Shown in pieces: positions 18,925-29,986 of a stretch of 64,000 nt of DNA. A program made the position numbers and the translations under genes. Origin of the DNA: Polyangium sp. y55x31. Lineage in GTDB: Bacteria > Myxococcota_A > Polyangia > Polyangiales > Polyangiaceae. Every line of letters starts with the position of its first letter. The first letter of the stretch is position 1. The DNA lies in NCBI RefSeq assembly GCF_029946505.1, contig NZ_JARZHG010000028.1, positions 62,001-126,000 of the forward strand, written 5' to 3'. Under the pieces are notes generated by a model, which was not told the DNA's origin, searched no databases, and saw nothing but the letters and a program-made list of their open reading frames with translations.

Positions 18925-20829
18925 TCAGCCGAGAGCAGGCTTCGAAGAGAGCCGCGGGCGGCTGCCCGGGATCACGAGGGGGAGCCAGCACTGTATGACG
19001 GGTGCGCCGTCGGGGGTGTCTTCCACCCTCACGGAGCCGCCGTGCAGCTCCATGATCGACTGCGCGAGGCTCAAGCCGAGGGTGAGGCCGCGGCCACGCG
19101 AGGTGGCGCGACGTGCGAAGAGCGCTTCGAGCTCGGCGCGTGTGGTGTTGCGGCTGCCGAGCTCGACGTCGATCCGCACGGCCTGGCCCGGTTCGGCAGG
19201 ACGGAGGGCGCGCACACGAACCGCGCGGGAGGCCGTGTCGGCCGCGGACGTCCGGATCGCGTGCGCCACGACGACGGCGATCGCGCGCGCGGCGTAGGCC
19301 GGATCCACGGGGATCGTCGGCAGCCCTTCCGCGACCTCGAGGACGACGTCGCTCTGCGTGTCGCCCGCGAGTTCGCGCGCCTTGCGCACGGCCTCCGTCG
19401 CGAGGAGCGCGACCTCGGTCACGCGAGGCATCAGCGTGAGCTGACCGGCCTCGACGCGCGCGGTGTCCAGGATCGACTCGATGAGGCCGAGCAGCTCGCG
19501 GCCACGGTTCGCGATGAGCGCAAGGCTCTCGCGCTGGCTCACGGTGAGCTCCTCGCGGCCGACGAGATCCGCGAAGCCGAGGATCGCGTTGAGCGGGCTC
19601 TTCAGGTCGTGGCTCACGCTCGCGAAGAGCAGGCCTCGCATGCGTTGCGCGGCCTCCTGCGCTTCGAGCGCGCGCTCTTGCGCGCCCGCGAAGATGCGGA
19701 AGCGCTCGGCGAGCACCTCGATCGCGCGACCGAGCCGCGCGACGAGCTCGAAGCGCGCGGGCCGCGCGATCTGCGTCACGCCGCGCAGCACGCTCTCCGT
19801 GCCGAGCAAGCGCACGCGGTGCGTCGCGAGCTTGAGGTCGTCCGCGAGGGCCCGGCCGATGAGCACGCCGAGCAGCGCCGCGAGGAGGACGAACGCGAGG
19901 GCGATCGCCACGCCCTCGGTCGTCACGGCGGGATTGAGCTCGGCCGTGAAGCGCACGTCGGCCTGGCCCTCTTCGAGCGGCACGCTGAGCACGAGCTCGC
20001 CGTCGACCTCGCGCCGGAACGTAGGATCTCCGTCGCGCCGCGGGCCTGTGATCCGCGCGAGGAACCCGTGCTCCGCGGCCGCGGCCACCGCGTCCTCCCG
20101 CGCGTTCTTGTTGCCCTGCACCGGCCCTGGATCGAGCGCGATCTTCGCGAGGAGCAGCGCCGTGTTTTTCCGGCTCTGCTCGGTGAGCGTGCGCATGTGC
20201 GCGTGCGTCGTGAGCACCGCGCCCACGCCGACGAGCGCGACGGGCGCGACGACCGCGATCAAGAACTTCTGCAAGAGCCTGCGTCGCGGGATCTGGTGCA
20301 GCTCCTGCGATTCGAGCAGCGTCGTGATGGGCTCGATCGGGACGAGCTCGAGCAGACGCACCGTGGCCGCGCGGATGAACACGTACTGGATGAGCGACGC
20401 GGCGCCGACGATGGTGATCGTGAGGCAGAGCAGGCTGATGGCGCGGCCCTGATCGAGTTTGTCCGGGCGGACGCCGGGCGCGAGGCCGATGATGGAGACG
20501 ACCGCGCCGACGACGAAGGTCCGCATCGTGATCGCGCTCGGCAGCGAGGCGAGGTCGCCGAAGTCCTGCGCGCGTACGGTCGCGGTGCCGCCCGAGAGCA
20601 CGCGGAGGAGCGCGCGATGCTTGCGGACCCGGAGCAGCGTCACGAGCAGGCACAGGCCAAACGCGACGACCGCGAGCGCGGCGCCGATGACGAGGACGTT
20701 CTTCGTCATCGACCAGTCGAGCACGATGAGGTTCGGCGCGAGCAGCGCGATCGCGAAGAAGCCCCCGAGGCCCGTGAGGAGCTGGCGGCCCAGGATGTTG
20801 CGCGTGAAGGTGCGGGCGACGTCGCTCAT
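18925..20829 (-). CDS. Membrane histidine-kinase-like protein with degenerate ATPase domain
   Basis: A 634-residue protein with about six membrane segments in the first 320 residues (for example [19 protein letters not shown] and [16 protein letters not shown]), then a HAMP-like linker and a normal HisKA box ([20 protein letters not shown]). The ATPase domain is eroded: where an N-box Asn is expected there is [10 protein letters not shown], the G1 DxGxG is missing (VELGSRNTT), and only a remnant of G2 remains ([11 protein letters not shown]). Autophosphorylation is therefore doubtful. The ATG overlaps the stop of an intact kinase (ATGA), so the two are made together and may form heterodimers. 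Confidence 0.85.
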   Translation of the reverse strand: MSDVARTFTRNILGRQLLTGLGGFFAIALLAPNLIVLDWSMTKNVLVIGAALAVVAFGLCLLVTLLRVRKHRALLRVLSGGTATVRAQDFGDLASLPSAITMRTFVVGAVVSIIGLAPGVRPDKLDQGRAISLLCLTITIVGAASLIQYVFIRAATVRLLELVPIEPITTLLESQELHQIPRRRLLQKFLIAVVAPVALVGVGAVLTTHAHMRTLTEQSRKNTALLLAKIALDPGPVQGNKNAREDAVAAAAEHGFLARITGPRRDGDPTFRREVDGELVLSVPLEEGQADVRFTAELNPAVTTEGVAIALAFVLLAALLGVLIGRALADDLKLATHRVRLLGTESVLRGVTQIARPARFELVARLGRAIEVLAERFRIFAGAQERALEAQEAAQRMRGLLFASVSHDLKSPLNAILGFADLVGREELTVSQRESLALIANRGRELLGLIESILDTARVEAGQLTLMPRVTEVALLATEAVRKARELAGDTQSDVVLEVAEGLPTIPVDPAYAARAIAVVVAHAIRTSAADTASRAVRVRALRPAEPGQAVRIDVELGSRNTTRAELEALFARRATSRGRGLTLGLSLAQSIMELHGGSVRVEDTPDGAPVIQCWLPLVIPGSRPRLSSKPALG

Positions 20830-22406
20830 TGATCACCCTCCTTGGGCGGGCGCGGAAGCGGCATCGGCGGCGGCGTCATCGAGTCGAGCAGGCGCGCGGG
20901 GCGCGGCGGCGGATCCGAGGACAGATCGATCACGCGCGAGTCGCTCGGCGACTCCACGATCGTGCCCGGATCCGCGAGGTACGGCAGCGTCGCGGTGAAC
21001 GTCGAGCCGCGCCCCATCTCGCTGCTCACGTCGATCGTGCCGCCGTGCATGTGCACGAGCCGCTTGGTGATCGCGAGGCCGAGGCCCGTACCTCGGCGGC
21101 GCGACTGCGCGTCGCCGAGCTGCCGGTACTCCTCGAAGATCGCCGCCGTCTGCTCGCGCGGAATGCCCGGCCCCGTGTCGCGCACGACGATCGCGACGAA
21201 CGAACCGCGCGCCTCGATGGTCACCGTGACGGATCCACGGGCCGTGAACTTCAACGCGTTCGAGACGAGGTTCGTGATGATCTGCCGGACCCGCCGTTTG
21301 TCCGCGTACGCGTAGAGGCGGCTCTCGCCCATGACTTCGAGCCTGAGCGGTTTGTCCTTGATGGTCGCGGTCGACTCGCGCGCGACCTGCTCGGCGATCT
21401 GACGGACATCCACCGGACCACGCGAGAGCTGCAGCGTGCCCGTCTCCAGCGCGGAGAGCTCGAGGATGTCGTCGATGAGCTGCCGCAGGTGCTCGCCGCT
21501 CGTCCGGATCACGGCGAGCGACTCGCGCGCCTCGTCGCTGAGCGGGCCGTCGACCTCGCTCTCGAGCACGTGCGCGAAGCCGAGGATCGCGTTCAGCGGC
21601 GTGCGCAGCTCGTGGCTGAGGCCCGCGAGGAACGCCGAGCGGTCCTTGTCCATCTCCGAGGCCTGGAGCAGATCCGCGCGATAGCTGCGCTCGGCGGCCG
21701 CGAAACGCGTGACGAGCAGGTTGAACGCAGCCGTCAGCACGCCGACTTGATCGAGCGAGCGGATCGGGATCGGCTCGCCCGTCGGCGCCGCGTCGGGTCG
21801 CGCCATGTCGACGATGCGCTCACGCACGTACTCGACGTCGTCGCTGAGCTGTTTGGTGAAGGCGACCGCGACGGAGACGGCCACGCCGAGCAGGAGCACG
21901 GTCAGCGCCGCGACCGCGTTCACGAGCGGCACGTAGCCCGGCGGCGGGCTCGGCGCCGAGACGAACGCGAGCACCGCGATCCCGTCGAGCGGCGGATCCA
22001 GCGGACGCGCGGCGAACCGCACGCGGCCGAGCGCCGTGCGTGTCTCGCCGCTGCCGGCCGCGAGCAGCCGCTGCACCTCGGCCTTGTTCGGCGGGCCGAA
22101 GCTCTCGTCCACGAGGATCTGCCCACCTTGCTCGACGAGCAAAAGCTCCGTGCCGCTGCGCCTCGCCGCGCGCCCCACGATCTCGGGTCGCTCTTCCACC
22201 GTCGCGACACGCATCCGCGCGGCGAGCGTTCCCGCGATCGCCGCGGCGCGCAGCGATGACGCGTCGTCGCTGATCCGGCGTAGCTGCGCGATCCCGAGCA
22301 GCGCGATGGCGAACGCCGTCGCGATGCCGATCACCAGCACGAGCACCGGCGCCACCGGCAAGAGCGGGAGGCTGCCGCGGAACAGTCGAAACGGGATGCG
22401 CCGCAC
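20826..22406 (-). CDS. Transmembrane sensor histidine kinase
   Basis: A 526-residue kinase with helices near residues 13-40 and 180-206 flanking a periplasmic sensor, a HAMP-like linker, HisKA ([23 protein letters not shown]) and a complete ATPase domain: N-box [13 protein letters not shown]1 RDTGPGIP, G2 [11 protein letters not shown]. The C-terminal tail is Pro-rich. No response regulator is encoded beside it. The following gene encodes a kinase-like protein whose ATPase motifs are damaged, overlapping by four bases. Confidence 0.93.
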   Translation of the reverse strand: MRRIPFRLFRGSLPLLPVAPVLVLVIGIATAFAIALLGIAQLRRISDDASSLRAAAIAGTLAARMRVATVEERPEIVGRAARRSGTELLLVEQGGQILVDESFGPPNKAEVQRLLAAGSGETRTALGRVRFAARPLDPPLDGIAVLAFVSAPSPPPGYVPLVNAVAALTVLLLGVAVSVAVAFTKQLSDDVEYVRERIVDMARPDAAPTGEPIPIRSLDQVGVLTAAFNLLVTRFAAAERSYRADLLQASEMDKDRSAFLAGLSHELRTPLNAILGFAHVLESEVDGPLSDEARESLAVIRTSGEHLRQLIDDILELSALETGTLQLSRGPVDVRQIAEQVARESTATIKDKPLRLEVMGESRLYAYADKRRVRQIITNLVSNALKFTARGSVTVTIEARGSFVAIVVRDTGPGIPREQTAAIFEEYRQLGDAQSRRRGTGLGLAITKRLVHMHGGTIDVSSEMGRGSTFTATLPYLADPGTIVESPSDSRVIDLSSDPPPRPARLLDSMTPPPMPLPRPPKEGDQ

Positions 22407-22464
22407 GTTCGTCCTCCCCGCGGACGAGCATCGTCCGCCCGCGTACGACCTTCAAGGGGAAGGC

Positions 22465-23046
22465 TCAGGTCGGACGCGGATCGGTCGCGAGGAGCGCGAA
22501 GACCGCGTGATCGAGCCAGCGGTTTTCGCACCACTCGGCCTGCCGCGCGATGCCCTCGAAGCGAAAACCGAGCCGCCCGATCACCCGCAGCGAGGCGTGG
22601 TTGTCCGTCGCGGCCGCGACACGCACGCGATGCGCGCCCATGTACCGGAACGCGAACTCCACCGCCGCGCGCGCCGCCTCCGTCATGAGCCCGCGACGCA
22701 TGCTCTCCTTGCGCAGCCAGTACCCGAGCTCGCACGAGCGGTGCATGTGCACGCACGACTCGAGCCCCACCACGCCCGCGAACGTACGCCCCGCGCGCTC
22801 CCGGATCGCGAAGCGCACCGCGCGCCCTTGATCCCAGTCGGCCACGCACGCCTCCGTGAAGCGCACGCTCGACGCAGGCTCCGTGTAGTACTGCACCCAC
22901 GGCAGCCACTTCGAGAGCATCGGCCGCGAGCCGTTCACCGCGAGCCACACCTCGGGCGAGTCCGAAGGATCGACGGGCGCGAGCAAGAGGCGCGGCGTCT
23001 CGATGGGCTGGGCACGTAGGTCGGCGCGCGGCGGGATGACCAGCAT
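22465..23046 (-). CDS. GNAT-family N-acetyltransferase (RimJ/RimL-like)
   Basis: A 193-residue acetyltransferase: IETPRLLLAPV at the start, GYWLRKESMRRGLMTEA as the acetyl-CoA loop region, and HRVRVAAATDNHASLRVIGRLGFRFEG as motif B, matching the ribosomal-protein-Ala acetyltransferase group (Acetyltransf_3). The substrate is not determinable. Start at ATG 23046, five bases after the stop of the large Ser/Thr kinase gene, so the two are likely one transcript. Confidence 0.9.
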   Translation of the reverse strand: MLVIPPRADLRAQPIETPRLLLAPVDPSDSPEVWLAVNGSRPMLSKWLPWVQYYTEPASSVRFTEACVADWDQGRAVRFAIRERAGRTFAGVVGLESCVHMHRSCELGYWLRKESMRRGLMTEAARAAVEFAFRYMGAHRVRVAAATDNHASLRVIGRLGFRFEGIARQAEWCENRWLDHAVFALLATDPRPT

Positions 23047-23051
23047 GCGCG

Positions 23052-25778
23052 TCACTTGCAGACGAAGCGCGCCGCGTAGGGTTCGAGCTGCCCCGCTTCG
23101 AAGTCGAGCCACGCGATGAACCACTCGCCCGGCGCCTTGCCGGCGATGATCGCGGGGCTCGGCTGCGCGCCGCTCACGCGCGCGATCTTCGTGGAAGGAC
23201 CGACGCCGTCGCGGCTGATCGGCGCGGTCATCACGCCGCCCTTCTCGAACCACACGATGCGCGCGTTGCCCGAGGCGTCCACGCCGACCGACGGGTGACC
23301 GCCCACCTTGCTGAAGCGTTTGTCGCGCCAGAGCGGCTGCGCGTTCGCCGCGTCGAGGTACGCCGCCGACACGCCCGAGCTGCTCTCGCCGTCCCACACG
23401 AGGAAACACGCGTCCTTGCTGCACGCGATCCCCGTCATGTCGGCCTTCGACTTGTCGGTGTTCACCACGATCGTGTCGCCGATCCAGAGATCGTTGCGGT
23501 CGCCCTTCTTGCGCGGCGCGACGCCCTTGCCCACGTCGGCGAGCGGCAGGCGCATGTGGTACGCGACCTGGTTCGGCGTGCGCTCGAGCCGGAACGACAC
23601 GTGCGCGGCGTCGCCCGCGATGCCGACCATCGGCGAACGCACGCGCGGCTTCTGCGGGCCCGCGGGCACGAAGTCCGTCGCGCGCACCGCCTCGCCTTGG
23701 GGTTCGAGCTTCGCCGAGAGGCGCCGCAAAAAGAGCTCGTCGTTGCCCGTGTCGGTCTCGGCCGTCCAGGCGACGACGAACGTGCCGTCCGGCGCGCGCT
23801 GCATCGACGTGCCCGAGCTCGGCCCGCGCAGCGGCGCGATGTTCACCATCGGCCCGCCGATCCGACCGTCGGGATCGAGCAAACGCGCGTGCACGCCCGC
23901 CTCCGTCCCGTGCCCGTCCGCGTAGAGCAGCACGAGCTGATCGTCGAACGACATCACCACCGGCCGCGTCACCGCGCCGCCCTCCGGCGTCACGTCGATC
24001 GGATCCGAGAGCGGCCGCAGCGCTTCATCGAGCGCGACCGCGAACGCGTGCTCCGGGCCCTCGTGCGTGTCGGTCCAGACCATGATCGGTCCGCGCGGAC
24101 CGAGCGCGATCCAGGGCCGACCCGCGGCGACGCGACGCGGCTGCGCTGTTCCGAGATCGTACGATCGCGGCCGCGCGAGGCCCGTGAGCGAGCACGGCGA
24201 CTTCGCCGCGTCGCCCGAGATCGCCACCTGCACGTGCTCGAGCATCGTGCGCGGCACGCCGTGGCCGCCCTTGTCGAACGCGTCCTTGAGGAGCTTCAGC
24301 GCGCCCTTGTGATCACCCTTCGCGAGCGTCGCTTGTGCGTCTCCGACGATCGGCCTCCACGGCAGCGTCGACGCGGACGTCGAGGGCTCCGTCGACGCCG
24401 GGCGCACGCTCGACGACGACGGCGGTTGCGGCGCCGCGACGCTCGCGCTCCCGCTCGCCATGGCCGACGACGCGGTCCCGACCTCGCCGCCCTTCGAGCT
24501 CGGACCGAACTTCGACCAGGCCGCGTATCCGCCGCCCACGAGCGCGACCAGCACGATCGCCGTCACGATGCCGAGCGCCGCGGTCCTCGGCTTCGGAGGC
24601 ACCTGCGACAAACCCGGGCCGAGCGGCTCCAGCGTGCCCGGCGGCGCTTCGAACGTCGACTTCGTGTGGCGCGGCGATGCGCCATCCGACGGCGGCCCTC
24701 CGCGCACCGACGGCGGGATCGACGGGAACGGGTTCGGCATCGTCGACGACGGCGGCGACATCGACACCATCGGCAAGTCGCTCCCCGTCGCGGTCAGGCC
24801 CGACTTCGAGGGCGGCGGCGCGGGGACGGTCCTGCCCATCGAGTTGAGCTGATCGGCGGGGAAGAGCCCGGAGAACTCGGGCCGCGCCGTTTCGAACGCG
24901 GCCGAGAGCTCCTCGGCGAACTCGCGCGCCGTCTGGAAGCGATGATCGATCTTTCGATCGAGCGCCTTGTCGAACCACGCCTTGAACGTCGGCGGCAGGT
25001 CGGGCCGGTAGACGAGCGGATCGGGCGGCTGTGCGCTCGCGATCTGCGCGAACGTCATCGCCACGCCTTGCTCCGTTTGCCACACGGTCCGTCCCGTGAA
25101 GCACTCGTAGACGATGCACGCGAGCGCCCAGAGATCGGCGCGATGATCCACGGCGCCTTGCCCGCGCACCTGCTCGGGGCTCATGTACGCGGGTGTTCCG
25201 AACACCGCGCCTTCACGCGTGAGCCGCGCTTGTTGCGCCCCGCCCGATCCGTCGAGCGGCGTGTAGAACTTGGCGAGACCGAAATCGAGGATCTTCGCGA
25301 GGAGCTGCCCGTCCTCGTCCTTGCCGAGGAAGATGTTCTCGGGCTTGAGATCACGGTGGACGATGTTCGCGGCGTGCGCCTTCGTGAGGCCGCGACAGAC
25401 CTGCGTGACGATCGCGAGTGTCGTCGGCACGTCGAAGTAGCGGACCTTCGTCATCCGCTCGTAGAGCGACTCGCCTTCGAGCAGCTCGAGCACGAGGAAC
25501 GGCGGACCGTTCTCCAGACGACCCGAGTCGTACACGTCACAGATGTACGGGCTGCGGATCGCGGCGGCGGCGCGCGCTTCGCGGAAGAAGCGCTCGACCA
25601 CCACCATCGAGGTGGTCAGCTCCTGCGCGAGGACTTTGATCGCGATCCGCTTGCCGATGTCGATGTTCTCGGCCTCGTAGACGGCCGCCATCCCACCACG
25701 GCCGATCTCGCGGGTGATCTTGTACTTCCCCGACAGGATGGTACCTACCGGTAGCTTCGTCGAGGTCGGTGAGGCCAT
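23052..25778 (-). CDS. Transmembrane Ser/Thr protein kinase with large extracytoplasmic domain
   Basis: A 908-residue PknB-like kinase. The kinase domain (about residues 18-290) has IGRGGMAAVYEA, the Lys in IAIKVLAQ, HRDLKPENI, DFGLAKF and an APE-like segment GTPAYMSPEQV. A Pro/Ser-rich juxtamembrane stretch follows, then one helix (GIVTAIVLVALVGGGYAAW, near residue 410) and about 470 outer residues that look like a beta-propeller or WD-like sensor (repeated blade-like strands such as PWIALGPRGPIMVWTD). The kinase is on the cytoplasmic side. Upstream lies a 308-base divergent region shared with glnB. Confidence 0.94.
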   Translation of the reverse strand: MASPTSTKLPVGTILSGKYKITREIGRGGMAAVYEAENIDIGKRIAIKVLAQELTTSMVVVERFFREARAAAAIRSPYICDVYDSGRLENGPPFLVLELLEGESLYERMTKVRYFDVPTTLAIVTQVCRGLTKAHAANIVHRDLKPENIFLGKDEDGQLLAKILDFGLAKFYTPLDGSGGAQQARLTREGAVFGTPAYMSPEQVRGQGAVDHRADLWALACIVYECFTGRTVWQTEQGVAMTFAQIASAQPPDPLVYRPDLPPTFKAWFDKALDRKIDHRFQTAREFAEELSAAFETARPEFSGLFPADQLNSMGRTVPAPPPSKSGLTATGSDLPMVSMSPPSSTMPNPFPSIPPSVRGGPPSDGASPRHTKSTFEAPPGTLEPLGPGLSQVPPKPRTAALGIVTAIVLVALVGGGYAAWSKFGPSSKGGEVGTASSAMASGSASVAAPQPPSSSSVRPASTEPSTSASTLPWRPIVGDAQATLAKGDHKGALKLLKDAFDKGGHGVPRTMLEHVQVAISGDAAKSPCSLTGLARPRSYDLGTAQPRRVAAGRPWIALGPRGPIMVWTDTHEGPEHAFAVALDEALRPLSDPIDVTPEGGAVTRPVVMSFDDQLVLLYADGHGTEAGVHARLLDPDGRIGGPMVNIAPLRGPSSGTSMQRAPDGTFVVAWTAETDTGNDELFLRRLSAKLEPQGEAVRATDFVPAGPQKPRVRSPMVGIAGDAAHVSFRLERTPNQVAYHMRLPLADVGKGVAPRKKGDRNDLWIGDTIVVNTDKSKADMTGIACSKDACFLVWDGESSSGVSAAYLDAANAQPLWRDKRFSKVGGHPSVGVDASGNARIVWFEKGGVMTAPISRDGVGPSTKIARVSGAQPSPAIIAGKAPGEWFIAWLDFEAGQLEPYAARFVCK

Positions 25779-26425
<647 letters not shown>

Positions 26426-26438
26426 CGGAGAACAAATC

Positions 26439-27851
26439 ATGAAGCCGAAAGACGTCATTCAATTCGCGAAAGATCACGACTGCAAGTTCGTCGACCTCAA
26501 GTTCATCGACCTGCCGGGCATCTGGCAGCACACGACGATCCCGGCGAGTCGGCTGACCGAGGACATGTTCGAGGAGGGCATCGGCTTCGACGGCTCCTCT
26601 GTGCGCGGCTGGCAGCCCATCAACGCGTCGGACATGTCGATGACGCCCGATCCGACGACGGCGAAGATCGACCCGTTCCACGCGCAGAAGACGCTCTCGC
26701 TCATCTGCAAGATCTCCGACCCGGTCACGGGCCAGCCCTACGGCCGCGACCCGCGGTACATCGCGCAGAAGGCGGAGAACCACGTCCGCGCGACGGGCAT
26801 CGCCGACACGACGTTCTTCGGCCCCGAGGCGGAGTTCTTCGTCTTCGACTCGGTCCGCTACGAGAGCTCGCCGCGCGGCGCCTTCTACGAGATCGACTCG
26901 GACGAGGCCGTGTGGAACACGAGCAAGGCGGGCCCGAACCTCGGCCACAAGCTGCGCTCGAAGGAGGGCTACTTCCCGGTCTCGCCGAGCGACTCGCTCG
27001 GCGACGTGCGCGGCGACATGATGACCACGCTCATCGAGAGCGGCGTCTCCGTCGAGGTCGGCCACCACGAGGTCGCGAGCGCGGGCCAGTGTGAGATCGG
27101 CGTGCGCTTCGACAAGCTCACGACGATGGCCGACACGCTCATGTGGTTCAAGTACGTCGTGAAGAACGTGGCCAAGCGCCACAACAAGACCGCGACGTTC
27201 ATGCCGAAGCCGCTCTTCGGCGACAACGGCAGCGGCATGCACTGCCATCAGTCGCTCTGGAAGGACGGCAAGCCCCTCTTCGCGGGCGACGGTTACGCGG
27301 GCCTGTCGGACATCGGCCTCTGGTACATCGGCGGCATCCTCAAGCACGCGAAGGCGCTCGCGGCCCTCACGAACCCGACGACGAACAGCTACCGCAGGCT
27401 CGTCCCCGGCTACGAGGCGCCCGTGAACCTCGCGTACTCGAGCCGCAACCGCTCGGCCGCGATCCGCATCCCGGTCGCCGCCGGCAACTCGCCGAAGGGC
27501 CGCCGCATCGAGGTCCGCTTCCCGGACGCCTCGTGCAACCCCTACCTCGCCTTCGCCGCGATGATGATGGCGGGCCTCGACGGCATCCAGAACCGCATCG
27601 ATCCCGGTGATCCGCTCGACAAGGACATCTACGCGCTCTCGCCGGAGGAGCTCAAGGAGGTGCCGAAGTGCCCTGGCTCGCTCGACGAGGCGCTCACGGC
27701 CCTCGAGCGCGACCACGAGTTCCTGCTCCGGGGCGACGTCTTCACGCGGGACATCATCCACACGTGGATCGAGTACAAGCGCGAGCGCGAGCTCGACGCC
27801 GTGCGCCTCCGCCCCGTCCCCTACGAGTTCTTCCTCTACTACGACACCTGA
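26439..27851 (+). CDS. glnA: Type I glutamine synthetase
   Basis: A 470-residue enzyme forming glutamine from glutamate, ammonia and ATP, as a dodecamer. It shows [10 protein letters not shown], the metal-binding [22 protein letters not shown], and the ATP/ammonia-site segment [18 protein letters not shown]. The adenylylation tyrosine is kept as Tyr398 in [10 protein letters not shown], so the enzyme is probably controlled by GlnE. GGAGAA precedes the ATG at 26439. Length and motifs are normal for GSI-beta. Confidence 0.98.
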   Translation: MKPKDVIQFAKDHDCKFVDLKFIDLPGIWQHTTIPASRLTEDMFEEGIGFDGSSVRGWQPINASDMSMTPDPTTAKIDPFHAQKTLSLICKISDPVTGQPYGRDPRYIAQKAENHVRATGIADTTFFGPEAEFFVFDSVRYESSPRGAFYEIDSDEAVWNTSKAGPNLGHKLRSKEGYFPVSPSDSLGDVRGDMMTTLIESGVSVEVGHHEVASAGQCEIGVRFDKLTTMADTLMWFKYVVKNVAKRHNKTATFMPKPLFGDNGSGMHCHQSLWKDGKPLFAGDGYAGLSDIGLWYIGGILKHAKALAALTNPTTNSYRRLVPGYEAPVNLAYSSRNRSAAIRIPVAAGNSPKGRRIEVRFPDASCNPYLAFAAMMMAGLDGIQNRIDPGDPLDKDIYALSPEELKEVPKCPGSLDEALTALERDHEFLLRGDVFTRDIIHTWIEYKRERELDAVRLRPVPYEFFLYYDT

Positions 27852-27867
27852 ACCGTAGGACGACAAC

Positions 27868-27901
27868 GCCCGCCGCGCGTCTCTCGGCTACGCCGGCGGG
27901 C
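27868..27901 (+). terminator. Possible terminator hairpin after glnA
   Basis: GCCCGCCG (27868-27875) pairs with CGGCGGGC (27894-27901), followed only by CGAGCTTTGG. It lies 16 bases after the glnA stop. The U-tract is poor, so termination may be partial. Confidence 0.4.
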
Positions 27902-27927
27902 CGAGCTTTGGTATCCTCCCCAGCCGG

Positions 27928-29025
27928 TTGAACCCTGGCGATCTCATCCAGTCACGGTACCGCCTCGTCCGGATGCTCGGATCCGGCGCGAGCGGCACCG
28001 TTTGGGCTGCAAAGAACGAGCTCATCGACCGCGAGGTCGCGCTCAAAATCCTGCACCCCGACGTCGCGGCCGACGCCGTGTCGCTGCAGCGCTTCTTCAA
28101 CGAAGCGAAGGCAAGCGGCCGCGTGCGCAGCCCGAGCATCGTCGAGATCCTCGATCTCGGGCAGGCCGAGGATGGATCGCCCTTCCTCGTCTTCGAGCTG
28201 CTCCACGGCGAAGGGCTCGATGCGTGGATCGCGCGTGAGCGCATGCTCGACCCGGCGATGCTCACCGAGCTCTTCGTCGGCGTGGTCCGCGCGCTCGACA
28301 GCGCGCACCAGCAAGGCATCATCCACCGCGACCTCAAGCCCGCGAACCTCTACGCGCATCGCGCGCAGACCGGCGAGCTCGTCCTGAAGATCCTCGACTT
28401 CGGCATCAGCAAGATGCTCGAAGGCAACCCCGAGCATCTCACGCTCACGCGCACGGGCACCGTCGTCGGCTCACCCGCGTACATGAGCCCCGAGCAGGCC
28501 GCGGGACGCGACGACATCGACGGTCGCGCCGACGTCTGGTCGCTCGGCGTCGTCATGCACGAGGCGCTCACGGCGACGCTCCCGCACGAGGCGCCGAACT
28601 ACAACGCGCTCATGGTCCGCATCATGACGCGCGACGCCGACCCCGTGGCCTCGCGCCGTCCGGACCTTCCGCCCGCGCTCGCCTCGATCATCGACGACTG
28701 CCTGCGCCGTGATCGTGACCGCCGCCCGACGGCCGGCGTGCTCGCGGCGCGCCTCGAAGCGGCCCTCCACGAGATGCAGCCGATGCGTTACGCCTCGCAG
28801 GCGAGCACGCACGGCGGCATGCGCCTGCCGAGCGTGCCGCAGAGCATGCCGCGCCCGAACCTGCCGTCAGCGCCGGCGCCGCACGCGGCGCCGATGCCGA
28901 TGGATCCGATGGTCGCGCCGAACGCGCAATCGAGCGGCCGCGGCGTCTTGTTCCTCGCGGCGGGCATCGGCGTCGCGCTCGGGATGATCGCGCTGTTCGT
29001 GCTCAGCCGGTTCCTCTTGCACTAG
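27928..29025 (+). CDS. Tail-anchored Ser/Thr protein kinase
   Basis: A 365-residue kinase beginning at TTG 27928 (next Met is inside the glycine loop, so the TTG is needed). The kinase domain (residues 8-285) has LGSGASGTVWAA, Lys in VALKILHPD, HRDLKPANLY, DFGISKM and GSPAYMSPEQA. A Pro/Met-rich linker leads to a single C-terminal helix (GVLFLAAGIGVALGMIALFVL) with only a few residues beyond it. The kinase thus faces the cytoplasm with no external sensor. Its end overlaps the convergent PAS-STAS gene by 23 bases. Confidence 0.93.
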   Translation: MNPGDLIQSRYRLVRMLGSGASGTVWAAKNELIDREVALKILHPDVAADAVSLQRFFNEAKASGRVRSPSIVEILDLGQAEDGSPFLVFELLHGEGLDAWIARERMLDPAMLTELFVGVVRALDSAHQQGIIHRDLKPANLYAHRAQTGELVLKILDFGISKMLEGNPEHLTLTRTGTVVGSPAYMSPEQAAGRDDIDGRADVWSLGVVMHEALTATLPHEAPNYNALMVRIMTRDADPVASRRPDLPPALASIIDDCLRRDRDRRPTAGVLAARLEAALHEMQPMRYASQASTHGGMRLPSVPQSMPRPNLPSAPAPHAAPMPMDPMVAPNAQSSGRGVLFLAAGIGVALGMIALFVLSRFLLH

Positions 29026-29986
29026 CCGCGTCCCCCTCCTTCCACCGCATGCACGCCTTGAGGCCGTGCTTCAGGTTGCGAAGCGTCACCAGTTTGCCGA
29101 ACGAAACCCCGAGTTCGACCAGCGTCTGCGCGACCGACGGACGCACCCCGCTCAGCACGCAGCGCGTCCCGAGCAGCTCCACCGCGCGTACGATCTTGAG
29201 CAGGTGATCGGCCGTCGCCGTATCGAGCACGTCCACGCCGGTCACGTCGAGGATCACGTACCGGCCCTTCATCCGCACCACCGACTCCAGAAGCGTCTCC
29301 ATCACCTGGGCCGACCGCTTCGAGTCGACGACCCCGATCAGCGGAAGCGCCAGCACGCCGTCCCAGACCTCGAGGATCGGCGTCGACAGCTCGTGCACGG
29401 CGGTCCGCAGACGCTCGAGCGTCTCGTTTTTCTCTCGCTCGGCCACGAGCTGCTGCGCCATCTCCCGCTCGTGCCGCTTGCGCTCGGTGATGTCGCGGAA
29501 GACCACCACGGCGCCGATCCGCTCGCCTCGCTCGTCGCGGATGGTCCGCGCGGTCGTCTCGATCAGGATCCCTTCCGGCTTGTGAGGGCTTCGGACGATC
29601 ATCTCCACGCTGTCGACCGCTTCGCCGCGCGTCGCGCGATAGAGCGGAATGTTCTCCCTCGGGTACGGCGTCACGCCGTCCGCGCAGAAGATTCCGTACT
29701 TGTTCTCCCAGTCCTCGGCGGGAGCGACGTCCGCCCCGGTCCACCCCATGATCAACGCCGCGGCCCGGTTCACGTGCGTGATACGCCCCGACGTGTCGCA
29801 CACGACCACCCCGTCGACGATGCTCCGCAGCGTCGCCTCGAAGACCTGCGCGCGCGCCGACAGATCCGCGACGAGCTGCTCCATCCGCTGCACGCGCTCC
29901 CCCGCGGCGCGCTCGTGCTCCGCGAGCAGCGCTTCGAGCGTCGCGACCCGGGCCCTGAGGACCGCGGTCTCGTTGTCGAGCGTCAC
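29003..29986 (-). CDS. RsbR-like PAS-STAS sensor protein
   Basis: A 327-residue cytoplasmic protein: a coiled coil (residues 1-45), a PAS domain (about 46-180, VFEATLRSIVDGVVVCDTSGRI to FRDITERKRHE), a helical linker and a C-terminal STAS domain (about 215-310). The STAS part follows RsbR/RsbS proteins, with Thr in LDVTGVDVLDT at the phosphorylation site and SGVRPSVAQTL. Stressosome RsbR proteins feed sensory input to RsbT-like kinases; no rsbS or rsbT is encoded here. GTG start at 29986 overlaps the upstream stop (GTGA). Confidence 0.9.
   Translation of the reverse strand: MTLDNETAVLRARVATLEALLAEHERAAGERVQRMEQLVADLSARAQVFEATLRSIVDGVVVCDTSGRITHVNRAAALIMGWTGADVAPAEDWENKYGIFCADGVTPYPRENIPLYRATRGEAVDSVEMIVRSPHKPEGILIETTARTIRDERGERIGAVVVFRDITERKRHEREMAQQLVAEREKNETLERLRTAVHELSTPILEVWDGVLALPLIGVVDSKRSAQVMETLLESVVRMKGRYVILDVTGVDVLDTATADHLLKIVRAVELLGTRCVLSGVRPSVAQTLVELGVSFGKLVTLRNLKHGLKACMRWKEGDAASARGTG

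Noticed and set aside
18881-20836. N-terminal extension fused to RuvB in a 994-codon frame
   Set aside because: The extension is the shadow of the overlapping kinase gene in another frame; RuvB proper starts at 18880.
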